Shown here piece by piece: positions 23,355 to 35,312 of a stretch of 64,000 nt of DNA. Location: contig NC_081551.1 of NCBI RefSeq assembly GCF_901000735.1, positions 11,757,604-11,821,603 of the forward strand. The letters run 5' to 3'. The translations under genes and the position numbers were made by a program. Positions within the stretch are counted from its first letter, which is position 1. The number at the start of each line of letters is the position of its first letter. The stretch comes from Corylus avellana. Its lineage: Eukaryota; Streptophyta; Magnoliopsida; Fagales; Betulaceae. The notes beneath the pieces are model-generated. The model saw nothing but the letters and a program-made list of their open reading frames with translations. It made no database searches and had not been told where the DNA came from.

Positions 23355-23752
23355 ATCACTCTATCCCTTATATTGTCCTCAATTTGCAATGTATCCTATA
23401 AAGTTCAATTTCTCTCAATTATTTGTAATTTCACTCATCCGTAAACTTTTTCATTAACTTCTCGCAAAAATACCTTGATTTGTTTTAGAAAAATAAAAAT
23501 TTGCAAAGATTAAGGCATTGATATAAATTTAGTGGTATTTGCAAAAATACTAATGTCTCAATCTTTGCAAAATTTTTTTTTTTTTCCTAAAAGAATGGGG
23601 GTATTTTGTAAATTTTGTTGGGGTTTAATGAAAAATCTTAACGGATGGAGGACATTGAAAAACATTAAAAGTTTGATACGCAACATTGAAAGGTTTTGAA
23701 CTTTATAAGCGACATTGCAAAATGGTCGACAATTTAGGTGGGGTAAGTGAAG
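23355..23752. mobile_element. Fold-back MITE, about 400 bp
   Basis: The left arm (ATTTGCAATGTATCCTATAAAG...) and the reverse complement of the right arm (TTTTGCAATGTCGCTTATAAAG...) align over more than 100 bp with indels, and a core around 23520-23580 is also self-complementary. The ends are approximate and no coding sequence is present. Confidence 0.55.
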
Positions 23753-23760
23753 TTTCTTTA

Positions 23761-23791
<31 letters not shown>

Positions 23792-24385
23792 GTTATTGTT
23801 GTTTTGAGTTGGGTGTAAATGACATCCAAACATCAACTCAAAATAAATAAATAAAAAGTCAAAAAAAAAAAAAAAAAAGAACGTCCAAACAAGCCTTGGT
23901 TGAAGTAAAAAAATATTATGGCATGGTTCGGTAAAGATACCATATACATACAACCCCAGGTACAAAAGCACATTTGGCATAACCTTCATACAAAATAATT
24001 TTGAGATTTTTGGATGAAAGAAATAAATAATTTTTTTTAAGTGAAATTCCACGATTAACCCTTATCTAATTAGTTACTTTATTAAAAAATTATAGAAATG
24101 TTAATGAAATAAGTTCAACTATAATAAAATACATTATAAGGAAAAGTAAAACTCTAATTTTGGTCGATAGCTACAAGGTTAAGGAGGAGGTAAAGTGAAA
24201 GCCTTCTTCAAATGGAGTTCACATGGATGGAAAGTTTATATTTTATAAAACTTTTCCAAATGAAAGTTTCCCTTGAATGAAGGAATGGTTTATATTAGAA
24301 AGGAAAATATGAATGAGTAAAAGATAAACGTGTTGTGGTGAAACCTTAATTATTTTAAATATAAATTTAGCCTATGGAAAAGTTA
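23753..24385. other. AT-rich intergenic DNA
   Basis: It contains an (ATT)n tract (23760-23800), an A tract (23862-23878) and featureless AT-rich sequence. No gene or element was recognised. Confidence 0.5.
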
Positions 24386-24587
24386 GTTATGTGAAGGTGC
24401 GACCGGCCATTGGGGTGAGTGAACTTGAAAATGACTATTTTTGATTTACACAAATTTTTCCGTAACCGTTGAGAGCTTTGAGGCAATCGTTTCGACATGC
24501 TACACGAACTGATTAAAGTTTGTTTGCCCCTCGTCGAGGGTACCAAGCCTCTAGAAAGAATTTTCGTCATTTTGTGAAAATTAAGGG
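24386..24587 (-). repeat. Isolated satellite monomer, reverse orientation
   Basis: The reverse complement contains GAGGGGCAAACAAACTTTAA, TGTAGCATGTCGAAACGATTG and a CCTCAAAGC block, matching the ~170-bp monomer of 1641-3440. It is cut at 24588 by an LTR end (TGATGTGG...), so a retroelement lies against or within former satellite DNA 21 kb from the main array. Confidence 0.75.
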
Positions 24588-25140
24588 TGATGTGGTCTTT
24601 TCATGTGCAAAAATATCAATAATAAAAATTACCACTCGCAATAGACTGAACTTCAAACATTTTTACGCGAACACTATATGCTTAATGAGGCAAGATGTCT
24701 GGTTACTCAGTGAAAAACTCAAAATGATTTTTTTTTTTCCTCCCTTTTTTTACAAGCCAAGGTTATTCATCCATAAGTCATCCAACAAATCTCAAGATAA
24801 ACATGATTTAACTCAAATTTCACACCTCATAGACTATATACTAATGTGCTCATGATAATTCAACTCAAAACAAGTAAAGTCTTTTTTGCCTAAAAATAAG
24901 TCAAAGGACTCAGATTCCTAATGACATGATCATGTGTTCAACACTTTAAACAACCCAATGAAATGTAAATCACAGTTACAGCTTACCTCATACTTAACAA
25001 CAACATAGCACAAACATTTTTATTTATTTATTTATTTATTATAAACAAATAGATAGAAACAAACATATTAAAAACAAACAAACAAACAGATAATGTGTCT
25101 TTTCATACCCCCAAACATGAATTACACATTGTCCTCAATG
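24588..25140 (-). mobile_element. Retroelement fragment D (left part), reverse orientation
   Basis: 24588-24645 is the reverse complement of an LTR 3' end like that at 57980-58038. The rest (ACGCGAACAC...GCTTAATGAGGCAAGA..., ending TTGTCCTCAATG) matches internal DNA of element B at about 30635-31115 in the same orientation. The core element A inserted here; the sequence resumes at 53890. Confidence 0.7.
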
Positions 25141-25145
25141 TGTAG
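25141..25145. repeat. Left 5-bp target duplication of element A
   Basis: TGTAG is repeated at 53885-53889. The uninterrupted homologue in element B (near 31114) reads ...CAATGTGTAGTAAAGAAATACATT, which shows the empty site. Confidence 0.88.
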
Positions 25146-26393
25146 TGATGTGTGCCAAATATTGCATATTTGGACCCCTTAATTTACATTTGTTTGTCCT
25201 TTAGCTACGTTATAATCTGATGTTCTGGGTTAGTTATGTGTCTTTAGTATTTTGTAGGTTGTAATGGGAAAACTGCGGATTTTATGTGAAAGTTGCATAC
25301 TTTGGAGAAATGCCGCCAACGGACCTACGATCGAGCACAAGTCTATACGCTTGAGCGCATCTGCACTTGAGCCTAGCATACGCGTGATTGAGCACAGCCA
25401 CGCCCAATTCAAGTTCTAGCATGCAAGCATGCCTGAGCGGCAGTGGGGATTCTATGTGCTTGAGTGCGCTTGAGCGCAGCAAGTGTACGATCAAGTGCAT
25501 TTGTTTGACTTGGAGTCGTTTTTAAATCCTAATTCCCTAGTAAATCTAGTTTTTAGCCTATAAATAGAAGAGTTATCAGATTAGTTGAGGGAGGCTACAA
25601 ATTACAAAATTCGATAGGAGAAAAAAGAGAGTTTTAGGGTTTCCTAGCTTTTGGATCTTAAATTTGTGATTCCATATTTGTAAGCACTCAATTTTTATTA
25701 TGAATTCCCTTAATCTTGTTTTGTCTTTCAATACTATGAGAGGCTAAACCCTCAAATAAGGTTGAGGATGAAGCCTCACTTATGATTAGCAACTTTGTTT
25801 CATGTATGTAGTATTTTCCAATTTAATGATTTAATTTCCCTATTTTTTTACTTCAAATCAATTGGATTGAATGATTCTTGGATATCTTTTGTGATTCAAG
25901 GATACACTTGATGATTTGATACAATTCAATACAATTGATTGCTTGGTTTTCTTTGTTAAAAATTATATTTCCCTTGTAATTTATTCTCTGGATACAATTG
26001 ATGTTTTGATTGATATTTGATTTCTTTTGTAATTTGGGTAATGAATAGATACATGGGATGTTTTGATTAATTATTTGAAGCAAAAGTAAAATATACCTAA
26101 GATTTATATGTGAAAACTTTGGGGAAATATTATAGATCATAGAACTATGTTGCTAAGAGTTTGTGAGTGCGGATTCCAAAACCCTAGTGATTTGTCATTA
26201 GATTACTTTCACTTTAATTTGCTTATGCTTATGATTTTTCATTCACACAACAATCTCTCAAATTTTGGAACTAGGTTAGGGTTCGATTGATTTAGATTTA
26301 AATTTGATTTCACTGTGGGATTGACCCTCCACTTGCAAACCCTTTTTCTACAAACGATTCGTGCACTTGCGAGTTAATAAAATTTTCACATCA
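25146..26393 (+). repeat. 5' LTR of element A
   Basis: 1248 bp, TGATGTG...CACATCA. It contains a cluster of CGATCGAGC/GCTTGAGCGCA motifs at 25325-25500, a TATA box at 25559-25566 and the GAGGATGAAGCCTCACT hairpin-like block near 25763. Its partner is 52733-53884. Confidence 0.9.
25559..25566 (+). promoter_or_regulatory. TATA box in the 5' LTR of element A
   Basis: TATAAATA in the context CCTATAAATAGAAG, well placed for an LTR promoter. In the 3' LTR the same place (near 53148) reads CTAAAAATAG, so that copy has lost it. Confidence 0.6.
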
Positions 26394-26399
26394 AGTTTT

Positions 26400-26416
26400 T
26401 GGCGCTGTTGTTGGGG
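26400..26416 (+). other. Primer binding site of element A (tRNA-Asp type)
   Basis: TGGCGCTGTTGTTGGGG follows the 5' LTR and matches the complement of the plant tRNA-Asp 3' end (TGGCGCCGTTGCCGGGG) with two C-to-T changes. Confidence 0.8.
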
Positions 26417-27031
26417 AATTGTTCAATTTTAGAAACCAATTTATTTCTAAATTAGCTTAATCTTTCTACTAGTTATAATTAGGATTTGATTTTTTTGCAA
26501 TTTTTATTCATGTTTCTAATAAAAAAAAAAAAGAAAAATAATTTTTTTTAAGGTTTTCTATTTTGTAGCTCCTGACCACATCTTCTCCTGCACACCAATG
26601 CAAGTGCGATCGAACGCAGCCCTGCTACGCATGAGCACACCTGCAGCCAAAACAGTTGAGTTGTGGACACCTGCGCACAATGATCAGTTCGATCGCATCT
26701 ACGGATCAGCGCACCTACACTCAATCCCATATCCTTTGCACTTGAGCACGCCTACTCATTGGGTAGCACCTGCAGCATTTCAGTAGATTTTTAGCCAATT
26801 TATTTTGGTTCCTGTTTGTGAGTTTTTAGTTTCTATTTTCATTTGATTTACTTGCAATTGTTTTTTATTTTAGCCTAATTTAGTTTAAATTTAATTTTAA
26901 TTAGTTAAATTCAATTTAGTTTTTAGTTTTTTATGCTCGGTCATAGATCTTTAAATCTGGAGCTAACCCTTTTGATCTTGAGATTGAAAGAACTGCTAGA
27001 GAGAATATGAGAATACCACCAAACTCACCCA

Positions 27032-28776
27032 TTGATTCTCAAAGTTTCGAGTCTAATTCAGGAAAAGCCTGCTAAGATGGGAGAACAAGATCCACCCAAG
27101 ACCATCAGGGAGTTGTTTGCACCCATCACTACCAACATTCCATCATGTATGGTGTTGTCGGCTACCAATGCCACTCACTTCGACTTGAAGCCGAGTGTGA
27201 TCAATGTCCTTCTTTCATTCAAGGGGTTAGAGAATGATGATCCATATGTTCATGTGAAGTCTTTCTTGGGGATGTGTGACACATTCAAATTTCAAAATTT
27301 CTCAGTCGGTGCGTCTTCGGCTATTTCCTCTTTTCCTACATGATCGGGTGAAATCCTGGTTACACTCCAACAGGCCTAGATCCATCACCTATTGGGAAAT
27401 GTTGCAGAGCAAGTTCTACAACAAATTCTTCCCAATCTTCAAGATCAATGATCTCTGTAAACAGATCAACAGTTTCAGGCAAGAAGAGGGGGAGAAATTT
27501 GGTGAAAGCTGGGAGAAGTTTAAAGAGTTGACTATGAAGTGCCCACCCTTTAGTTTTGAGATTTGGAGGATCATTCAATTTTTCTACAAGGGATTGACTC
27601 CATTGGAGCATAATCTGATTGAGTCGATGAATGGTGGACGATTCTTGAATCTCACATGGGAAGAAGTCTATAGAACTTCGGATGAAATGTCAGAACGCAC
27701 ACAACAGTGAGACTTTTCAAATTGTTGGGGTAGACAAATTGCCGCCCCCAAGACGGGAAGCCTCTATGAGGTGAAAGACGATGCTGATATAAAGGGGCAA
27801 CTCAAGGATATCATGTGTAAGGTTGACGCTATGGCTTTGAACAAACTAGTGAATGCAAAAGATAATTACCAAGTTGATGTATGCACGTTATGTGCCAACC
27901 CAATGCACTTCACTCAAAATTGCCCATCTCTGTCAACAGTTGCTGAGTACCTGACTGAGCAAGTCAATGCCTTCAATGAGTACAAAAAACCAACAAGTGG
28001 ACCTTTTGCTGAGACTTACAATTCAGGGTGGCGGAATCACCCCAATTTCTCTTGGAAGTAGAATCAGCCATTTAATCAGGGAGGTACCTCCACTCAGGCT
28101 CAGAATCAATACCCTCCGGGATTCCAATCACAAGCTCAGAATCAGTTTCGGCCATCTCACCAAGCTCAACCGCCTGCTTATCAATCCACCACTCAAGTGC
28201 CACAGCCTGCACCACAATCATCACTGGAAGACACACTCAAAGCATTCAAACAATCAACCGACAAATCCATGCAAGAGATGAATAGACTTGACTCCCAAGC
28301 CATACAGGAGCTGAAGAATGCCACCATGGCAAATAGCAAAGACATACAAGTCAACACTCAAGCTATTGTGAAGATGGAAGGGTAAATTTGCTAGCTAGCC
28401 AATCACATGAGGGGGAAAGAGAGAGAGAGAGAGAGAGAGAGGAAAGTTCCCCAATCAACCCATGCCCAATCCAAAAGGGCAGTTCATTATTGGAAGTTCT
28501 TCTATCTCTACTCATGGACAGGTGCATGTGCAAGCCATCACCACTTTGAGGTCAGGAGTACAAGTGGCCATGCCTGAAGAGGCCATTGAGGCTGCAAAAG
28601 AGGAGGAAAGCCAGGACAAGCCTGCAGGAGATGCTGGACCCGACATTGTCATTCCAATTGTTAAGGATTTCCCTAGGAAGTATATTCCCAAAGCTCTATT
28701 TCTAGAAAGACTGATGGCTCCAAAGAAAGGCTCAAAACTCGGTGACATTTTGGAAGTGTTTTGTTGTGAGTTTTAA
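27032..28776 (+). pseudogene. Broken gag of element A
   Basis: It begins MGEQDPPKTIRELFAPI (about 27077), shifts frame near 27300 into a retrotransposon gag domain (RLRLFPLFLHDRVKSWL ... FGESWEKFKELTMKCP), meets TGA near 27708, and continues with a zinc knuckle CTLCANPMHFTQNC (CX2CX4HX4C, about 27884-27925). More stops follow before the protease linker (SKLGDILEVF), where element B is inserted. A (GA)n tract lies at 28420-28440. It is non-functional. Confidence 0.85.
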
Positions 28777-29969
28777 ATGATGCTTGCAAGTGCACGAGTC
28801 GTTTATAATATAGCTTTTGCAAGTGGGAGGTTGAATCGACAGGGAATTGTGTTTTTGAAACTAATTTTTATCTAAACTAATCAAATCCTAACCTCGTTCC
28901 AATAGATTTTTGATTTTGAAATAAAGAAAACATAAACGACAAAAAATAAACAAATAATCAACTAAGAATGTACTAAGGTTGTGGAATCCACACTCATCAA
29001 ATTAGAACAACACATTCCAAGTTCATCAATATTATCTGAAGTTCTCATAAATAAAATCCTATGTTTGTCTTACTATGCTTCACAAATAAATTAAATCATC
29101 TAATGTATCCATCCATTACATAAATCACAAAAGATATCCGGATTAAACTAAATCATCAAATGTATCTATAAGACAAATTACAAAAGATATCGAATTTTAT
29201 GTTGATAAATAAAGATCTAAGCAAAACAATTGAATGAAACTCTCCTAAATCATCACATGTATTTGGGAATCACAATAGATATTCAAGAATAATCTCAATA
29301 ATTGAATTAAAGTAAAACAATTGAAACCTTAAAAATCCATAAAATCAGAAAAATATTGACTTACAAAAGAGTGTTGTTGTTCTTCATCGGTGATGCTTTA
29401 TCCTCAACCTTAGTTGTGAATTTACCTCCACATGATTATTGAAAATAAAGCCTAAACCTAAAGAAAACTAAACTAAAAAGGGAGAAAAACTATAGAAATT
29501 TGGACTTGGTCTCCCCAGCCTCCTTTTTTTGAGACTTAACCGTCATTTTATTGGGGTCTCTAGGGTTTAAAACCCTAAAAAGGCGCTAGGGCATATCTGG
29601 CAGACGAGTGCGCTTGAGCGCATGGCCAGTGCACTCGATCGCACTCGGGCATGTAACTCTTCTCCTAAGGCACAGCACTTGGGTGCTTGCGACTTGTTGG
29701 TGGGCGTGGGTGCGCTCGAGTGCAACCTAGCTAGGATCGAGCACACATGTGCTCAAGCCAGGATGGTACGCTTGATCCTACTTTGATAGTACTTTTTCTA
29801 GCTTTCTTCCACACTCCGTACTTTTCACTTCAAATGCACATTTTTCCCTTAGCAACCTACAAAAACACTAAAATACCAAAACTAGCACAAAACATCAGAA
29901 CAAAATAAAACTAAAGGATTAACAAATACAAATTAAGTGGCCCAAATATGCAATATTTGGCACTCATCA
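28762..29969 (-). repeat. 3' LTR of element B
   Basis: 1208 bp. The adjacent AATACCCCCAGACTTAGC is the reverse complement of a polypurine tract, which sets the orientation. It has a CGATCG-type motif cluster at 29606-29760. Confidence 0.88.
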
Positions 29970-30700
29970 AATACCCCCAGACTTAGCAAAACAAAACGAA
30001 AAACAAACTGAAAGCAAGAAACATAAATCCGCTGTCATGGGAGAGACAATTGCATTTAGCATATGCAACAAGCCTTTTAAACCCCTAGGCATCCCTAGTG
30101 GACGAGTGAAGTCTCATGAGGATTTAACAGGAATGATACCCACAAACATTGTTAGTGCTATGTTATTGAAAAGAATAAAGTTTCACACAACCATGGTTCT
30201 AATTCATAAGCAGGCTTAACAAGACAAAGACCATCATCATAATCACTAGGTCATCCAAAATAAGAGAACTCATAGATGGACTATTGAGACATCAAATGTT
30301 CCATTAAGTGCAATGTGCGATTAACATACAATCTTGAGGTTTCAATTTACTCAAAGTTTGTGTACCTCAAAGTTCATAGGAATTTTATCAGATGAAGACA
30401 ACCAAGGCTTAAGTCAAGATATGTATTTTATTTTATTTTTTGTGTAGGCTGTGCAATGCTCGGCTCCCCTTAAGCTTTCTAATTGACCCATGTACCGAGT
30501 GTTAGGCTAATGACTCCCAAACCAAATGGTTTTAGAGCATTAGATGTAAAAATATCCCCAAGGGCTTATTAACTCAAGTAAAAAAGGCAACGAAGCCAAA
30601 CTAGCCATACAATCAACCAACTTAAATTTCACACCTTTTTACGCGAACACTCAATGCTTAATGAGACAAGAGGTCCGGTTACTCAATGAGAAACTCAAAA

Positions 30701-30735
<35 letters not shown>

Positions 30736-31419
30736 GTTTTTTTTTTTTTTGTTTTGTTTTGTTTTCAAGCTAAGGTTATTCATCAACAAGCCATCCCACA
30801 AATCTCAAGATACACACAATTTAGTTCAAATTTCATACCTCATAGACTCTATGCTAATGTGCTCGTGATAATCAACTCAAAACAAGTGAAGTTTCTCTAG
30901 CCCAAAAAATGAGTCAAAGGACTTAGATTCCTAATGACATGATGATATATTTAAAATATTAAGTCAGCCAAAGAAAATCAAACCACAGCTACAACTTAAC
31001 TCATACTTAACAACAACATAGCAATTTTTTTTAGACAGATGAAAACAAACAAACAGACAGAGTGTCTTTCCATACCCCCAAACTTGAAGTACACATTGCC
31101 CTCAATGTGTAGTAAAGAAATACATTACCAGAAGTACTAAACATCAAGGTGTGAAAAAGGCTAGGGCGTCCCCAAAACTTGAACACCAAAACACCTGTCA
31201 ACAAAACTAACAGCAATATTTTCTCACAGAAACAAACATCAAAAGATTAATTGCTGCCAGAAACAAAAAATAAAATGATAAAAGAAAAAGAACTCAGAAA
31301 TGAAGTGCAGAGAATAAAAAAGAAGAAAAAATACCGCACTTTTCCTGATCATTTGGATGTCCAACCAATCCCTTCCACCCTTTCTTCCTTAGAATTTGAT
31401 ATCCCTCTGGAAGGATATT

Positions 31420-32342
31420 TCACCATCTTAGGTAGCGAACTTTCTTGCTTAGACGGATTTTCTTAGGAAGATGATTCCTAGATTTGTGACCCTGTGTGCA
31501 TAGATACTTAAGAAGTTTAGCATTAAATGGCTCTTTGAGACATTGAAGAACTGAAGCTTGTGGTTCATGTTGTGTCTCAAGAGGGATTGTGATGAAGGAA
31601 TGAGCTTCAATACTCACTTCCTTGTCTTTGGACAACTTTAGAGTTGATGGGGGCTCAATTTGCTCATCTTCTTCCTCCACCTTGTTGTTCTCTACAATTT
31701 CCTGACTCCCAAAAGTGGTGGTGGCTTGGACATGCTCATGATAAGAATAACTGGAATCATCCTCACTAGTCATGTAGTGCCCTCTAGCCATCATCTGACT
31801 TTGAAGCTCTTCTTCATCTATTCTGTTACATTCAGCAACTAGATGACCGATCTATCCGTCCAACTTTGCAATTGCTTCAATGTTTGCCATAGTGGCATCT
31901 TTGATCTCTTGAATTGCTTGGTTGACCAGTCTATGACCTAGTTAATTTTTTGCATGAAATCTTTGAAGGTGTCTTCCAATGATAATTTTTGTGGAGGATA
32001 ATTGCAGGATGAAGGAATGGAAGATGGATTATCGAACTGCAGATATCCAGGATGGTGTAGTTCATGAGATTGGGGAGCATAATTTCCTATAGTTTGAGTT
32101 GACTTCCATCCCGGGGTGTAAAAATTGACATTTTATTCAAACCCTGGGCTGGAGAAATTAGTGTTCATTTGCTCATATGAACAATTAGAAAATTGTCCCC
32201 AGGATGGACAATTACTAGAACGATGATAAGAATTTGAGCAATATGAACATGGTTCATGTGGGTAAAAATTGTGAGAGTAGTTGGTAGGAGTTGGTGTCCT
32301 ACAACTAAGAGAAGCATTAAAATTACCAAACGAAAAATTCAT
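31420..32342 (-). pseudogene. Gag-like ORF fragments of element B
   Basis: Two pieces are open (31420-31794 and 32133-32342). They contain acidic, Gln/Ser-rich sequence and a degenerate knuckle (PCSYCSNSYHRSSNCPSWG). The same pattern occurs in element C (PCSLYHNPYHHVREC), so the two are related non-autonomous families. No protease, RT or integrase is present. Confidence 0.6.
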
Positions 32343-33519
32343 GCTTCACCCTTACTCTTTAGAATGCAAATAGCCCACATAAAATAGTGACGAATATATA
32401 TAGGGGTGTAAACGAGCCGAGCTTGGGCGAGCTTTGCCTATCCAAGCTCGACTCATATAAGTTTCAATCGAGCTCGAGCTCGAGCCCAACTCAGACACGA
32501 GCCTAACAATTGTGTTCGAGCTCGGCTCGCTAGCTCGTATATTCAGCGAGCTGATCCTATCGAGCCAGGCTGGCTCGACAAACTTAGACTTTTATTTTTC
32601 TTTTATAAAATTTAAATTTTAAGCCACAACTCAAAAAGCCACATTGCCCAAGCTACTAGCTTAGGCAAGCTCCAACTAAGTGAGCCAAAAAGGCTCAACA
32701 AGCATTGTGAAGTGTGAAGGTGGGACCCCCTCACAAGCAATGCTCCACGTGAGCCTCTACTTTAATTTTAATGTTATTCTTCTTGAGAGGGGCATGCCCT
32801 TTTATAGATAACTGAAGGTGGGATCTTTTGCTTCCTTATCGATGTGGGACGGATGAGCTACAATTCTTTCACTTTTTTACATTCTCATAAATTCTGCTTC
32901 ACAACTCTCTCTCCCTCCGTGGACCCACTGGACCGTGGCAATTGTAGGCTGTAGTATGCTTATTTCTTTTACTTATTTCCTCTATTCCATCCATCCCATG
33001 CGTTCCAATCTGCAGCAAATCAAACAAAAGAATATGCGTTGATGTAAGGTATATCTTAAAGAATATCTAGATATGAATCTAGTTCAAGAAGGAAAATGGG
33101 AAGTGTGTAGTATGAATTAATGTGAAAAAAAAAAACAAAAAAACAAAAAAATGAGCCTTGGGGCTTTTCCTCTTCTTTTTTTCTTGTAGCAAAAATGAAT
33201 TAATGTGAAAAAAAATCAGAATGTTTGGTATGAAAAGATTTTTTTTAAAAAAACATTGTTTTATAATGAGAGCCCACACGTTTTTTTTACCAAACAGAGG
33301 CCACAAAGTCTTTTGTTTTTTTTTTTGTTTTTTTTTTTTTTTCTCCTCGTGTTGTTTGACAAATTAGAGCTTAGAAAAATTTGTCATTCGTCTCATATAA
33401 ACTAAGAATAATTCTAGAAGTATCTTTTTTGTCTTTCTTGTTTCCTTTAAAAAACAATTGTATAGAATATATAATTGTAGTTACTTAAGATTATAAACAA
33501 CAACAATAAACGTAATAAT

Positions 33520-33840
33520 TATTTTTTAGATCATTATCATTATTTATATGAATATGATCATATGATTTAGTTAGATCATATTAAATTAAATTGTTATCTA
33601 ATGGTAATACTCAAACTCCTAATGATCTAATGGTGATACTTCAATTATTATGCGTTATCTTGGTTTATATGAATATGATCACATTATCTCATTAAATCAT
33701 GTCATATTAAACTATCATCTAATGGTAATTCTCAAACTCCTATTGATTTAATGATGATACTTCAAATCATATGATCAAACTCCTAATGATCTAACGTTGA
33801 TACTTCAAGTTATATGATCAAAACTCTTAGATTCACATGA
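33520..33840 (+). repeat. AT-rich tandem repeat, about 60-130 bp period
   Basis: ACTCCTAATGATCTAATG(G/T)TGATACTTCAA recurs near 33612, 33740 and 33780 with ATCTAATGGTAATACTCAAA between. It is non-coding. Confidence 0.6.
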
Positions 33841-34242
33841 TAATACTTAGACAATGTGACCATACCAATATACCATATTAATATTATGATTAAGCATATG
33901 TGTCATTCAAATGATCCAAAGGTTATTGTATCTAAGTAAGACCATTGTTATTTGTTACTTAATTTATAATTAATATATCTACACACAAGGCTCAATCGCA
34001 TTTTTTTTTTCTTCTTATGTTTTTTAAATGACAATGTCAAACGCCTTTATGTCACACACACTAATAGTCTACCATCATATTACATATAGAATATATTTAT
34101 TTAGTTAATATATTAAAATGTTAATGCTTAACACGAGTCAAGTATAAACTATCTAATGATAATATTTTTATTAAATGACACAGTAACTTGTACCATATAA
34201 TAAAATGATTAATGATAGTATCAAATATTTCTTATTATTTAC

Positions 34243-34257
<15 letters not shown>

Positions 34258-34300
<43 letters not shown>
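34258..34300 (+). repeat. (CA)n microsatellite
   Basis: About 20 CA units follow a (TA)n run at 34240-34257. Confidence 0.95.
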
Positions 34301-34303
<3 letters not shown>

Positions 34304-34739
34304 GCATAAATAACAAAAAACAATGGTATCTATTACTTATTAAAAAAATATACGAGCCGAGACTAATAAACAAGGCGAGCCTTATACGAGCTTGCTCACG
34401 AGCTACTCACGAGCTTAGCCGAGTCGAGCTGAGCTTGCTTCGTTAAATATTCGAGCCAGGATTTGTGTTCATGAAACCCTTCATTTAATATTCGAGTCGA
34501 GCACGAGCCGAGCTTATATGAGTCAAGCTCGAGCTTGCTCGCGAGACGCTTCGCTCACTTAACAGCCATATATATATATATATATATATAAGAAATAAAA
34601 AAAAACAAAAATGAAAACTAACACAGAAGCATCAAACTAAACAAATAATAATAATAATAATAAAAATTAAAAACTAAGACTCATAAAACATACCAAAATT
34701 AAATTTGGCAGAATTTCAGGTACTAATCCATCTTGGTGC

Positions 34740-35100
34740 AGTCTGCGGAGGTGCGCTTGTGCGTAGGCTGGGTGGGATCGAGCGCAGATGCGTTGATCCA
34801 TCAATGGTGTTGCCTGCTGTATGAGTGCGCTCGAGCTTGCTCAAGATTTAGTCGAGCGCAGGTGCGCTGGATGCTATGATGGTGCTATATGATGCGCGAG
34901 TGTGCTAGAGCACAAGGTAGATAGGATCCAGCACAGGCATGCTGATCGGTCTAGTGCTGTTGGTGCGCTCGTGCTTGTACTGAGGGTTGTCGACCGCATG
35001 TGCGCTAAACTGGATCATTGCTGCCTTGATCGCGAGTGCGCTAGAGCGTACTGCACTTGTGCTTGAGCGTACGTGCATTGATGTGCAGATGAAGGTTCGA
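34740..35100. repeat. Cluster of CGATCGAGCGCA-type motifs in element B leader
   Basis: A dozen or more degenerate copies of GTGCGCTCGAGC / GATCGAGCGCAG / GAGTGCGCT occur within 360 bp, between the primer site and the hAT-like element. The composition is distinctly CG-rich against AT-rich flanks. Confidence 0.65.
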
Positions 35101-35289
35101 CAGGACTGCAAAAGAGTGATAACAAAAAAAAAAAAAAAACAAAAACAAAAGAGAATCTTTTTATTTATTTATTTTATTTTTATTAGAACAAGAATAAAAT
35201 AACCAAATTGCAAAATTGAAATTCTAATTATAACTAGTAGAAAGAGAAAATCAATTTAGACATAAATTGAATCAAAAAATCAAACAACT

Positions 35290-35306
35290 CCCTAGCAACG
35301 GTGCCA
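35290..35306 (-). other. Primer binding site of element B
   Basis: The reverse complement reads TGGCACCGTTGCTAGGG, matching the tRNA-Asp complement with two changes, just inside the right LTR. Confidence 0.8.
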
Positions 35307-35312
35307 AAAACT

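Larger units (their letters stand above)
32402..34567. mobile_element. hAT-like element inside element B
   Basis: The left end AGGGGTGTAAACGAGCCGAG and the right end (reverse complement GGCTGTTAAGTGAGCGAAGC) are related, and the flanks are both ATATATAT, fitting an 8-bp duplication, though in simple AT sequence. Both subterminal regions (32405-32590 and 34350-34560) are packed with GAGCTCGAGC/GAGCCGAGC motifs in both orientations. The interior holds diverged AT-rich tandem repeats (33520-33840) and a (CA)n run. No transposase was recognised. Confidence 0.5.

Noticed and set aside
23104..23457. 117-codon ORF rich in Phe and Leu
   Set aside because: Translation of a T-rich low-complexity tract; not a membrane protein.
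23558..24052. 164-codon minus-strand ORF with poly-Asn
   Set aside because: Produced by an (ATT)n tract and a fold-back element.
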